Below are positions 1 to 7,413 of a DNA stretch of 35,259 nt, in pieces. Position 1 is the first letter of the stretch. Every line of letters starts with the position of its first letter. Made by a program: the position numbers and the translations under genes. The DNA is from Bacillus multifaciens (lineage in GTDB: Bacteria > Bacillota > Bacilli > Bacillales > Bacillaceae_G), in NCBI RefSeq assembly GCF_030756675.1, contig NZ_JAVBXD010000044.1, positions 1 through 35,259 of the forward strand, in the 5' to 3' direction. The notes below the pieces were generated by a model, which ran no database searches, was not told where the DNA came from, and saw nothing but the letters and a program-made list of their open reading frames with translations.

Positions 1-94
1 GAAAAATAGCGTATCGAAATGCATAGGTAGACCATCCATCCGGTAACGACTTTTTTGTTCCTTTTATATGTACACCCTCTTTTGTAGTTGCCAT
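1..94 (-). CDS. Unidentified protein, N-terminal part only (cut by window start)
   Basis: Thirty-one codons are readable on the minus strand, beginning MATTKEGVHIKGTKKSLPDG and running off the window. The ATG at 94 is preceded by GGAG at a 7-nt spacing. Another ATG two codons upstream lies too close to that ribosome-binding site to be the start. The visible part is polar and ends with aromatic residues; I do not recognise the family. Only the existence of a gene start is supported. Confidence 0.55.
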   Translation of the reverse strand, partial: MATTKEGVHIKGTKKSLPDGWSTYAFRYAIF

Positions 95-603
95 ATACAT
101 TCTCCTTTCTTTCGTATTTTCATATTTACTATATCGCATAGTCTCAAAAGTCCATACAAAGAACATATGTAGGCCATCACCTACCGAGAATTCATCCCCC
201 ACCTACTCGCTGGACTACGCCCTTCTCGCTCCTTGAGGAAGGGGAATTCTTTTCGGGAAATATGTTAAAAAATCATAATGACATCCTTTATAATTTCTAT
301 ATCTCCAAAGGAAATCCTACCCATAATTTTGTAAATATTCAGATTATAAATGTTTATAAGTAATATCAGTGTTGCTATTACTTATTTCTCCTAGTATCTT
401 TTAAGCCAAGACCTTAGGAAAACTTGAGAATACCATACCTTTGGCCCATTTGATTATTGTGGGTTTCCGTGAATAATGCCATATAGTTGTTACACTATAT
501 TCACATTAATTAACAAAATGAAGTTCAATTGTAATAATATGGTAAAATAGGTTTGTAAAGATGATAATTAATTTAAAAAAATAAAAAAAGAGGGGGCATT
601 TAA
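95..603. other. Gene-free stretch with one imperfect inverted repeat
   Basis: Apart from the inverted repeat at 184-256, which is listed separately, I see no gene here. A possible promoter for the following SdpI gene lies near its end: TTAACA at 510-515, a 16-nt gap, then TAATAA at 532-537. The remainder is A+T-rich and unremarkable. Confidence 0.4.
184..256. repeat. Imperfect inverted repeat, possible IS200/IS605-type end remnant
   Basis: CCGAGAATTC at 184-193 followed by a C-run pairs with GGGGAATTC and TTTTCGG at 241-256. The patch is richer in G+C than its surroundings. It resembles, from memory, the hairpin found near the 3' end of TnpB-carrying elements in Bacillus. No transposase lies beside it, so it would be a remnant. 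Confidence 0.3.
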
Positions 604-945
604 ATGGTATATATGCTAGTAAATATAGGAATTAGTCTATTAATCGGCATCATATTCATCTTATCCGCACTGCTATTAAAAAAATATCCACCTTCAGATA
701 TTAATGCAGCATTTGGCTATCGGACGCGTCGATCTATGAAGAATATAGAGTTATGGCATGCGGGGAATAAATATAGTGCTGAAATTATGAGGCAAAACGG
801 TTTTTTTATGATGCTTATAGGAAGTATAATTAGCCTAACATTCAGGTATCCACATACAATAATTGCACTCATAGCTCTTATGATACTATTAATAATTATT
901 ATGTTTCTTAGGGTAGAGACGAAATTAAAGGTAATGGAGAAATAA
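604..945 (+). CDS. SdpI/YhfL-family small membrane protein
   Basis: This 113-residue protein has three hydrophobic segments (about 4-25, 67-82 and 85-102). Between the first two lies the family's cytoplasmic stretch: a YPP near residue 30, then N-A-A-F-G-Y-R-T-R-R-S-M-K-N and a following tryptophan. That GYRT..SM..xxxW pattern is typical of the SdpI family, named for the B. subtilis immunity protein against the SdpC toxin. Most family members have no proven toxin partner, and no sdp-like toxin gene is visible here. The ATG at 604 follows GAGGGGG at a good distance. The gene is monocistronic and ends at a strong hairpin. Immunity is therefore only a family possibility. Confidence 0.75.
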   Translation: MVYMLVNIGISLLIGIIFILSALLLKKYPPSDINAAFGYRTRRSMKNIELWHAGNKYSAEIMRQNGFFMMLIGSIISLTFRYPHTIIALIALMILLIIIMFLRVETKLKVMEK

Positions 946-997
946 TATAATAATCAATTACAAACTTTTTATAAAAATCCTATCATGATTTATAGTT

Positions 998-1044
998 GAA
1001 GAATCCATTTTGCTCGAACTTTTTCAAAATGGATTCTTCTTTTT
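998..1044. terminator. Intrinsic terminator after the SdpI-family gene
   Basis: A perfect 15-bp stem (GAAGAATCCATTTTG and its complement) with a short loop is followed by a T-run. It lies between convergent genes and could serve both. Confidence 0.85.
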
Positions 1045-1095
1045 ATCATAAATTAAGGGTTTTTAATCAAACTGTATTTAAAAGCAAGAGTTAAT

Positions 1096-2463
1096 TTAAC
1101 TTGCAATCTTATTGTTGGAATTGTTAGATTTTTCCGCTTGCAAAAAGCGTTGTGTTTCTGTAACGACGATCCCGCTTAATCCAATCAAACCAATTAAATT
1201 CGGAATTGCCATTAATCCATTTGCAATATCAGAAAACGTCCAAACAAGTCCTAGTTTTAAATTTGCTCCAAACAGGATTATCCCAACAAAAATGAGACGG
1301 TAATATCGAACCGCATGATAGCCAAATAAATATTCAATACATTTCTCTCCATAATATGACCAACCTAACATGGTTGAGTAAGCGAATAAAATAATCGCAA
1401 TGCCAAGGATCATACTTCCTGCGTTTCCAAATACAGTTTGAAATGCAAACGTCGTTGCTTCAACACCTGTTTTACCAGAATTCCAAGCACCTGTTGTAAT
1501 GAGCACTAAACCGGTAATTGTACATACGACAAATGTATCAAGAAATGTACCTGTCATAGATACGAGTGCTTGTTTAGCAGGGGAATCAGTTTTCGCAGCA
1601 GCCGCAGCAATCGGTGCACTTCCAAGTCCGGCTTCGTTTGCGAACACCCCTCGAGCCATCCCGATTTGAATAGCTGAAGCAACGGTTGCTCCGGCAAAAC
1701 CTCCAGCAGCTGCAGTTCCATGAAAAGCACCTGAGAATATGAGCTGAAATGCTTTTGGAATTTGATCTATATGATAAAAAATTATAATAAGTCCAGCAAT
1801 GATATAGAAGAAGGCTTTAATTGGAACAAAAAATCCGGTCACTTTTCCTATTTTTTTAACGCCTCCTAAAATGACAATCGCGATGAAAAGAGCCATTATA
1901 ATTCCTGTTATGACAGGGGATACGGAAAAATTAATTTTCATTGCCTCAGCAACTGAATTAGACTGCACCATATTTCCGATTCCAAATGAAGCTGTTGTTC
2001 CGAAAATAGCAAATAATATAGCGAGCCATTTCTTTCCTAATCCATGTTCTAGATAATACATCGGACCACCAGAGTATTCCCCGTTAGCGCCTTGTGTGCG
2101 ATATTTAACTGCAAGAATCGCTTCTGAATATTTTGTTGCCATTCCAAACAAGGCAGTAATCCACATCCAAAACACTGCACCTGGTCCTCCGATTGACACT
2201 GCAGTTGCAACACCAGCTATATTTCCCATGCCGATAGTAGCGGACATGGCGGTCATTAACGCTTGGAAATGGCTAATATCTCCTTTAGTTGAGTTGTCCT
2301 CTGATTTTCCGAATGCTAACTTATGAGCATATAATAGTTTAATAAATTGTAGGCCTCGTAGACGTACTGTAAGGAGGATTCCTGTCCCAACAAGCAGTAA
2401 GAGTGTCGGTAGCCCCCATACGTAATGATTGATTACTTCTAATACTTGATTTACTGTTTCCAT
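1096..2463 (-). CDS. Sodium:alanine/glycine symporter (AGCS family)
   Basis: This 455-residue polytopic membrane protein imports alanine or glycine with Na+. The family signature is clear: GMGNIAGVATAVSIGGPGAV around residues 78-97, then ATKYSE near 109-114 and GGPMYY near 132-137. Length is normal for AGCS transporters. The ATG at 2463 follows AAAGGAGAG at good spacing. Upstream on the same strand lies a tandem glycine riboswitch with a terminator hairpin just before the gene, so glycine is the likely regulatory signal and probably one substrate. B. subtilis AlsT/GlnT is a homologue with other proposed substrates; the riboswitch favours glycine here. The gene ends convergently with the SdpI-family gene. 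Confidence 0.93.
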   Translation of the reverse strand: METVNQVLEVINHYVWGLPTLLLLVGTGILLTVRLRGLQFIKLLYAHKLAFGKSEDNSTKGDISHFQALMTAMSATIGMGNIAGVATAVSIGGPGAVFWMWITALFGMATKYSEAILAVKYRTQGANGEYSGGPMYYLEHGLGKKWLAILFAIFGTTASFGIGNMVQSNSVAEAMKINFSVSPVITGIIMALFIAIVILGGVKKIGKVTGFFVPIKAFFYIIAGLIIIFYHIDQIPKAFQLIFSGAFHGTAAAGGFAGATVASAIQIGMARGVFANEAGLGSAPIAAAAAKTDSPAKQALVSMTGTFLDTFVVCTITGLVLITTGAWNSGKTGVEATTFAFQTVFGNAGSMILGIAIILFAYSTMLGWSYYGEKCIEYLFGYHAVRYYRLIFVGIILFGANLKLGLVWTFSDIANGLMAIPNLIGLIGLSGIVVTETQRFLQAEKSNNSNNKIAS

Positions 2464-2480
2464 CTTTACTCTCCTTTAGA

Positions 2481-2515
2481 AAAAATAAAAAACCATTTCA
2501 TATAAACGAAATGGT
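2481..2515 (-). terminator. Expression-platform terminator of the glycine riboswitch
   Basis: On the minus strand ACCATTTC pairs with GAAATGGT around an 8-nt loop and is followed by a T-rich run ending about 18 bases before the symporter start. Its position between aptamer and gene fits transcription-termination control. Whether glycine promotes or prevents its formation cannot be read with confidence. Confidence 0.75.
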
Positions 2516-2569
2516 CTCTGGAGATACAAGGAATAGAAAAATAAACCGATTCGGGAATCGGTATTTTCT

Positions 2570-2790
2570 GTCGCTTGTCTCTGTCCTTTTACCTGAGAGA
2601 TTATCCGCTGTAATGGCGGATTTGCTCCTTCGGTGCTCTGTTTCCTCCATGCTGCTGTGCAACAGGAGGGAGTCTCTCCAGAGATTCGTCCCCATACAGT
2701 TCTACTTGAATACAAGACCTGAGAGTTTCAAAGCTGTCCGACCAGCTTTTTGCCCCATCGGTAGATCAAAGGATCTTCTCCTGTATGGTT
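2570..2790 (-). ncRNA. Tandem glycine riboswitch (gcvT type)
   Basis: Read on the minus strand there are two consecutive aptamers. The first, about 2715-2785, has GGAGAAGATC, CCGATGGGGCAA and ends CTCTCAGG. The second, about 2572-2695, has GGAGAGACTCCC, CACCGAAGGAGCAA and ends ATCTCTCAGG. CACCGAAGG-GCAA followed by CTCTCAGG is the hallmark of glycine aptamers, and the double arrangement is the classic cooperative form. It precedes the AGCS symporter, a known target class of this riboswitch. Confidence 0.93.
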
Positions 2791-2866
2791 CATCCGAATG
2801 CTATGAAATTAACATGAGTAATTATAGTCATGTTTTATATTGTAAGTCAAGAAGGAAATATATATA

Positions 2867-3234
2867 AATACAAATTGAAAAAAACGAAATAATAAACCTT
2901 TTCGTTTTTTTGATGGGCGAGAGTATCTGGCCATGCATAGAATCGGTCAGTGCCTTTTCCTGCCACATGCAAGGTTTTAATACAAGGCTCTGTTTAATTA
3001 CAATGTTTAATTTGATACAGATGAACGTGTATACAAATAATAAAGTTGTTTAAAAAAATGCGAGTCATTCTATTCAATAATCGGGCTGAGTTGTTTAGGA
3101 ACTATAGACAGTAGACATCCTACTTGAATAAGATTAATGATAAAATTGAGAAGTATGGAAGACTTGATAAAGAATATAAACTAGTTGGTTATAATTAAAA
3201 GGGTCTTAATAGTAAAGGAAGGAAGTGCAAAACT
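2867..3234. other. Intergenic stretch with a weak hairpin and an unidentified G+C-richer patch
   Basis: An A+T-rich inverted repeat (AAAAAACGAAA and its complement, about 2880-2911) may terminate transcription in either direction. A more G+C-rich patch at about 2911-2995 carries no intact reading frame and looks like a remnant I cannot name. A short imperfect dyad, CAATAATCGGGCTGAGTTGTT, lies at about 3076-3096. AGGAAGG just before 3235 is the ribosome-binding site of the next gene. Confidence 0.4.
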
Positions 3235-3942
3235 ATGGATTTTGAAACAGTTATGCAGGAGCTTGTAGCCCTCGGTAAGGAACGAACTAAAAAAATGTAC
3301 ATATCCAATGGTGCGCAAGAGCCGCTTTTTGGTGTAGCTACAGGTGCTATGAAACCAATCGCAAAGCAAATAAAAATAAATCAACGTTTAGCTGAAGAGC
3401 TTTATTCCACAGGTAACTACGATGCAATGTACTTTGCAGGCATTATTGCAAACCCAAAAGCTATGAGTGAGTCGGATTTTGATCGTTGGATGGATGGGGC
3501 GTATTTTTATATGCTGTCCGATTTTGTGGTGGCAGTAACTTTATCAGAGTCAGATTTTGCACAAGATGTTGCTGATAAATGGATTGCAAGCGGTGACGAG
3601 CTGAGAATGTCAGCGGGCTGGAGTTGCTACTGCAGGCTTTTAGGGAATCGCCTAGACAATGAATTTTCCGAAAACAAGATTTCCAATATGCTTGAAATTG
3701 TGAAAAATACGATTCATGATTCGCCAGAACGAACGAAATCCGCTATGAATAATTTTCTATACACCGTGGGGATTTCATATTTGCCACTACATGAAAAGGC
3801 AGTCGAGATCGCAAAGGAAATAGGTACAGTAGAAGTAAAACGGGACAAGAAAAAAAGCAGCTTCCTAAATGCTTACGAAAGTATTCATAAAGAAATTGAT
3901 AGAGGGAGGCTTGGTTTCAAACGTAAATATGTAAGATGTTAA
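3235..3942 (+). CDS. DNA alkylation repair family protein (AlkD superfamily, HEAT-like)
   Basis: The 235-residue, almost all-helical protein has the layout of the AlkD-superfamily alkylation-repair proteins: an N-terminal segment with L-A-L-G-K-E-R-T-K-K, YFAGIIANPKAM around 78-89, and a tryptophan-rich W-I-A-S-G-D-E..S-A-G-W stretch around 123-136. AlkD-type enzymes excise positively charged alkylated bases using stacked HEAT-like repeats. This sequence is not the classical B. cereus AlkC or AlkD as I remember them and may belong to a subfamily without proven glycosylase activity. The ATG follows GGAAGG. It is a stand-alone gene with a hairpin terminator after it. Confidence 0.72.
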   Translation: MDFETVMQELVALGKERTKKMYISNGAQEPLFGVATGAMKPIAKQIKINQRLAEELYSTGNYDAMYFAGIIANPKAMSESDFDRWMDGAYFYMLSDFVVAVTLSESDFAQDVADKWIASGDELRMSAGWSCYCRLLGNRLDNEFSENKISNMLEIVKNTIHDSPERTKSAMNNFLYTVGISYLPLHEKAVEIAKEIGTVEVKRDKKKSSFLNAYESIHKEIDRGRLGFKRKYVRC

Positions 3943-3958
3943 AAATTAGCTTAGTATC

Positions 3959-3993
3959 GGGGTGTTGATCCAAGAAGGATTGACACTCTTTTT
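3959..3993 (+). terminator. Terminator after the AlkD-superfamily gene
   Basis: GTGTTGATCC (3962-3971) pairs with GGATTGACAC (3977-3986), including one G-T pair, around a 5-nt loop, and is followed by TTTTT. Confidence 0.65.
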
Positions 3994-4102
3994 GTTGAAG
4001 TTACTGAACTAACGGGCAGAAAGGTGAATGATAATTTATCATGTAAGAAAAATAAGTTTTTTAAAATTAAAATAAGGGCAGTACACAAGAGGAGTGAATC
4101 AA

Positions 4103-4612
4103 ATGTTAGGGTTACCTCGTGGTGAAGTTTTTTTAGTTCCTTGGACTGAGGAATGGGGAGTCGAATTTTTAAAAGAGAAACAATTAATCGAAAAACAAAT
4201 TGGAGAATATATATTGGCAATACACCATATTGGAAGTACTTCTATTCCCAATTTGAGTGCAAAACCTATTATTGATATTGCTATTGAATTATATAATTTT
4301 GAAGATGGTGCGAAGTGTATTGATGAGTTAGAACAGTTAAATTATAGGTATAGAAAAGATGTATTACCCGAAAGGTACTATTTTAATAAGGGCGAACCGA
4401 GAACACACCAAATTCATATGTATGAAAAAGGTAATAAATATTTAATTGAACAATTGTGCTTTCGAGATTACTTAAAAAATAATGAAACGGCTCGAATTGA
4501 GTATGAACATTTAAAAATTCAACTTTCACAGGAAAATCCAAATAATAAATATAAATATGCAGATGACAAAACAAACTTTGTAAAATCCATATTAGCTAAA
4601 ATAAATGTTTAA
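4103..4612 (+). CDS. GrpB family protein (UPF0157, nucleotidyltransferase-like fold)
   Basis: At 169 residues this is the usual GrpB length. The hallmark HxGSTS motif appears at residues 42-47 (HIGSTS), followed by S-A-K-P-I-I-D-I-A at about 52-60. The family belongs to the nucleotidyltransferase-fold superfamily by its G-S-(x)n-D-x-D-like core; substrates are mostly unknown, and some relatives are fused to dephospho-CoA kinase. I place the start at the ATG at 4103 because GAGGAG at 4089-4094 is then 8 nt upstream. A GTG three codons earlier overlaps that ribosome-binding site. The gene is monocistronic and converges on the THEP1-like gene across a strong terminator. Confidence 0.88.
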   Translation: MLGLPRGEVFLVPWTEEWGVEFLKEKQLIEKQIGEYILAIHHIGSTSIPNLSAKPIIDIAIELYNFEDGAKCIDELEQLNYRYRKDVLPERYYFNKGEPRTHQIHMYEKGNKYLIEQLCFRDYLKNNETARIEYEHLKIQLSQENPNNKYKYADDKTNFVKSILAKINV

Positions 4613-4648
4613 AGGGGACGATTCTTACTTATTTGCCACTCGGAAAAG

Positions 4649-4682
4649 TAAGCGTATTTGAAATAACACTCAAATACGCTTA
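4649..4682. terminator. Terminator between GrpB and THEP1-like genes
   Basis: Perfect 13-bp stem TAAGCGTATTTGA with its complement, 8-nt loop, followed by TTATTTT on the plus strand. It serves the plus-strand gene and may also block read-through toward the convergent gene. Confidence 0.85.
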
Positions 4683-4825
4683 TTATTTTGAAAAAATCAA
4701 CAATCAAGTTAAACGGAGTCTAAAACAAAGAGAAGAAAGCAAGTGCAGGTCATTTCTCGTTTTACATAGTAGCGATTTATAGGTCGAAAATCAAAATGGA
4801 TGTATATATCGATATTTTCACACGC

Positions 4826-5359
4826 TCATTTAAACTGAAAAATGCTTGTCTTTCGTAATTCATAGATCACTTTAGTAAGCACTCCATTATAATTTTCACG
4901 CGTTAATTCATACATTTTCATACTACTATGAGACTTTATGTCATCTATTTTAGGATGAGAAGCATAATAGATTGTTTCTAACACAGTTTGAGAACTTTGC
5001 ATTAATTGATTAATAGTAGATAGAAATTTTGGAGATGAGATTTGCATAGGGCCAATTTCATCAATCACTATAATCTTATTTTTGTTATTTTGGACTGAGT
5101 CAATAGCAATACCTTCAAATTCGGAAACGTTTACGCCATATCTACCTACTCTAATATCACTGTTAGAAATAACATCTGCAATTACTGATTCGTCTCCATT
5201 TAGAGAGATGATTTTAAACCCTGTTCTATTAGAATTCTCTACAATTTCTTCTGTATAAAATCCACTAAAGTTTTTTACTCCAATTTCACTTATTATTTTC
5301 TTTAGAGCTGTAGTTTTACCTACTCTTGGCTTACCAGTTAGAAAAAAATGATTTCCCAT
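4826..5359 (-). CDS. THEP1-family nucleoside-triphosphatase
   Basis: This 177-residue P-loop protein hydrolyses nucleoside triphosphates in the THEP1/NTPase_1 family. Walker A is GKPRVGKT at residues 9-16. SGFYTEEI at 32-39 is the family's characteristic second block. Walker B is IIVIDEIGPM at 96-105. The physiological role of THEP1 enzymes in bacteria is unsettled. Start choice: AGGAGG abuts an upstream ATG (5371) with no spacing, so the in-frame ATG at 5359, 12 nt from AGGAGG, is the better start and gives MGNHFFLTGKP directly before the P-loop. The PH-domain membrane protein lies just upstream on the same strand, separated by about 45 nt, so the two could be co-transcribed. Confidence 0.85.
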   Translation of the reverse strand: MGNHFFLTGKPRVGKTTALKKIISEIGVKNFSGFYTEEIVENSNRTGFKIISLNGDESVIADVISNSDIRVGRYGVNVSEFEGIAIDSVQNNKNKIIVIDEIGPMQISSPKFLSTINQLMQSSQTVLETIYYASHPKIDDIKSHSSMKMYELTRENYNGVLTKVIYELRKTSIFQFK

Positions 5360-5404
5360 AAAGATATGCATCCTCCTGTGTCGTAAGAGTAACTACGTAA
5401 TGAA

Positions 5405-5857
5405 TTAGAGTTGTTTCGTTTTACTATTTTGTAAATGTGGACACTTAGCGAGTAAAGTAGTGATAAATAATTCTTCGTTCTCTGGTGATAGTTTGACGCT
5501 GCCGAATAGAGCGTTAGGATAGTGAATTTCTACACCGTGAAATGCAGCTGCGGGGCGGAAGCCCATCATCATATCATCGGTTGGATGAATTTTTGTAATA
5601 TTTACGTAGGGAACATTGCACCAAAAAGGACCGCATCTTGCATATAAACTCTTTTCTCGTAATTCGTAGCGAATTCCGAATATAATCCATAACATAAATA
5701 AGTCAAATATTAGAATGACACTAGGAATAACAATCCAATCTACAGAGTTCAATGTGTTATCTAACCAAAGCGGAAGAGAAAGGAGTATGCTAGATAATAG
5801 AATAATTCCAATCATCATATACCAATATCCCTTATCTCGTCGTACTTTCCATCTCAT
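5405..5857 (-). CDS. PH-domain (bPH-like) membrane protein
   Basis: The protein has 150 residues. A short positively charged N-terminus is followed by two membrane segments (about 12-31 and 41-61). The cytoplasmic half shows the bacterial PH-like pattern: G-I-R-Y-E-L then L-Y-A-R-C-G-P-F, V-P-Y-V-N-I-T-K-I-H-P and, near the end, L-S-P-E-N-E-E-L-F. Such proteins are of unknown function. The ATG at 5857 is chosen because GGTGAT, the 3' part of a consensus Shine-Dalgarno, lies immediately upstream; a codon-4-earlier ATG lacks one. The gene precedes the THEP1-like gene on the same strand and may share its transcript. Confidence 0.7.
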   Translation of the reverse strand: MRWKVRRDKGYWYMMIGIILLSSILLSLPLWLDNTLNSVDWIVIPSVILIFDLFMLWIIFGIRYELREKSLYARCGPFWCNVPYVNITKIHPTDDMMMGFRPAAAFHGVEIHYPNALFGSVKLSPENEELFITTLLAKCPHLQNSKTKQL

Positions 5858-5971
5858 AAAATCACCCATTTCTTTGTTTGATATGAAATAATAAAGAGCT
5901 ATACAAATATTACCACATTTTAAGCGTATGTGATTAAGGATAGATTATATTGAACAATAAACATACGATAG

Positions 5972-6069
5972 TTTATCCTGCTATTCGTGGGCAGTAAGAT
6001 CCCCCACCTCAGGATTCAGAGAAAAGAGATAGGGGAGACTGTGACTCATTTTGGAATCGATTTTTTTAT
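5972..6069. repeat. Possible bcr-type intergenic repeat of the B. cereus group
   Basis: The segment is bounded by TTTAT at 5972-5976 and TTTAT at 6065-6069. It contains a GTGGG...CCCCCAC hairpin at about 5987-6007 and a purine-rich stretch after it. From memory this resembles the short bcr1-like repeats scattered through B. cereus-group genomes, which are flanked by TTTAT. I cannot verify this by comparison, and it is shorter than the ~155 bases I recall for bcr1. Confidence 0.4.
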
Positions 6070-6181
6070 GAAAATAAAAAATAACGGAACAGTCCTCGTT
6101 TAATTTACTGAAAAAAATGAATAGAAAGAAAAGTATGATATATTCGTAATATCCAATTATTTTTTAAGGGAGATGGGGAAA

Positions 6182-6832
6182 ATGACAAAGGAAAATCAAA
6201 CAGTTGAAGATAAAGAACTAACGATTTTTAACCATACTGGAAACACAATTGTAACAGAAGATAGAGAAATCCAAATTATTTCCAGATTAGAAGAGCCTCT
6301 TATTGTCGTGTTAGCAAATGTATTAAGTGATGAAGAGTGTGAAACATTAATTGAAATGTCTAAAAATAAAATGAAACGTTCTAAAATTGGTATTTCGCGC
6401 AAAATAAATGATATTCGGACGAGTAGTGGTACGTTTTTAGAAGAAAATGAGGCCGTTACAAGAATCGAAAGACGAATCGCTTCGATCATGAATGTTCCTT
6501 TTGAACATGGAGAAGGATTACATATTTTAAAGTATACAGTTGGCCAAGAATATAAAGCACATTATGATTTTTTTGCAGAAAGTAGTGCGGCAGCAAATAA
6601 TAATCGTATAAGTACTCTTGTTATGTACTTAAATGATGTAGAAGAAGGCGGAGAGACTTTCTTTTCAAAACTTAACCTTTCTGTATCTCCGAAAAAAGGA
6701 ATGGCGGTATATTTCGAATATTTTTATCAGGATGAAGCATTAAACAAACTCACTTTACATGGCGGTGCACCTGTTATCAAAGGTGAAAAATGGGTTGCGA
6801 CGCAATGGATGAGGAGAAGGCCTTTGTATTAA
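6182..6832 (+). CDS. Prolyl 4-hydroxylase (2-oxoglutarate/Fe(II) dioxygenase)
   Basis: The protein hydroxylates peptidyl proline using O2, Fe(II) and 2-oxoglutarate. At 216 residues it equals the length of the structurally characterised B. anthracis P4H and is very similar throughout as I remember it. The iron ligands are H127, D129 (HYD) and H193 (LHGG); K203 is the 2-oxoglutarate anchor. The natural substrate in bacilli is uncertain; collagen-like spore or surface proteins have been considered. The ATG at 6182 is preceded by AAGGGAG with 9 nt spacing; an ATG three codons earlier directly abuts it and is unlikely. The gene is monocistronic. An extended hairpin follows. Confidence 0.93.
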   Translation: MTKENQTVEDKELTIFNHTGNTIVTEDREIQIISRLEEPLIVVLANVLSDEECETLIEMSKNKMKRSKIGISRKINDIRTSSGTFLEENEAVTRIERRIASIMNVPFEHGEGLHILKYTVGQEYKAHYDFFAESSAAANNNRISTLVMYLNDVEEGGETFFSKLNLSVSPKKGMAVYFEYFYQDEALNKLTLHGGAPVIKGEKWVATQWMRRRPLY

Positions 6833-6861
6833 GAGATCAATGGATTAAGGGTTTTTTATTA

Positions 6862-6897
6862 TTTTCGCAATCTTTCCATATTTAAAGATTGCGAAAA
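6862..6897. other. Perfect 14-bp stem-loop between P4H and the SRPBCC operon
   Basis: TTTTCGCAATCTTT (6862-6875) pairs perfectly with 6884-6897. It is not followed by a T-run in either direction, so it is only a possible terminator for the P4H gene. It lies just upstream of the next promoter's -35 box. Confidence 0.55.
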
Positions 6898-6908
6898 AGT
6901 TATCAATC

Positions 6909-6963
6909 TTGACACGAAACCAAAAGGTGTTATATTCTATTGAAGCGAAACCAAAAAGTTGTA
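6909..6963 (+). promoter_or_regulatory. Promoter with two direct operator-like repeats
   Basis: TTGACA at 6909-6914 is followed by TATATT at 6931 (16-nt gap) or TATTCT at 6933 (18-nt gap). CGAAACCAAAAGGTGTTA (6915-6932) fills the spacer and is repeated almost exactly as CGAAACCAAAAAGTTGTA at 6946-6963, 31 nt downstream. The placement in the spacer and just past the start site suits a repressor, most simply the ArsR protein encoded second in the operon. Confidence 0.65.
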
Positions 6964-6993
6964 TTTCAAAATAAGGAAAGAAGGAAAAGCAAT

Positions 6994-7413
6994 ATGAACA
7001 CATTACAAGATATTAAGCAAACGATCGTGCTAGAAGCACCTATTCAAAAAGTATGGGATACAGTATCAACTGCAGAAGGTATTGCATTATGGTTTATGCC
7101 AAATGATTTTCAGCTAGAAGTAGGACATGAATTTCATATTCAATCTCCTTTTGGACCATCTCCATGTAAGGTATTAGAAATCGATGCTCCGCATCATCTT
7201 TCTTTTGCATGGGATACGGATGGCTGGATTGTTTCATTTCTTTTAAAAGATTTAGGTGATAAAACTGAATTTACACTCATTCATGGTGGCTGGAAAGAGC
7301 CTGACTTTATTCTTCCAAAACCAAATGAGAAAAGTTCTGTTATTCGTGAGAATATGGCATCTGGTTGGATTCGCATTGTGAACGAAAAACTGAAAAAGGT
7401 TATTGAAGGCTAA
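6994..7413 (+). CDS. SRPBCC (AHSA1-like) domain protein
   Basis: The 139-residue protein has the START/Bet v1-like SRPBCC fold. The typical AHSA1-family opening is present ([14 protein letters not shown]), then G-I-A-L-W-F-M-P near 29-36 and T-L-I-H-G-G-W in the second half. These proteins bind hydrophobic ligands or act as folding accessories; no ligand can be inferred. The ATG at 6994 has AAGGAA 7 nt upstream. The ArsR gene begins directly after its stop codon, and SRPBCC-ArsR pairs are a recurrent autoregulated module. Confidence 0.85.
   Translation: MNTLQDIKQTIVLEAPIQKVWDTVSTAEGIALWFMPNDFQLEVGHEFHIQSPFGPSPCKVLEIDAPHHLSFAWDTDGWIVSFLLKDLGDKTEFTLIHGGWKEPDFILPKPNEKSSVIRENMASGWIRIVNEKLKKVIEG

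Noticed and set aside
2096-2326. Plus-strand frames inside the symporter gene
   Set aside because: Shadows of a strongly conserved minus-strand gene, without ribosome-binding sites.
2511-2867. 118-residue plus-strand open frame
   Set aside because: It runs antisense through the glycine riboswitch, has no ribosome-binding site and no recognisable protein features.
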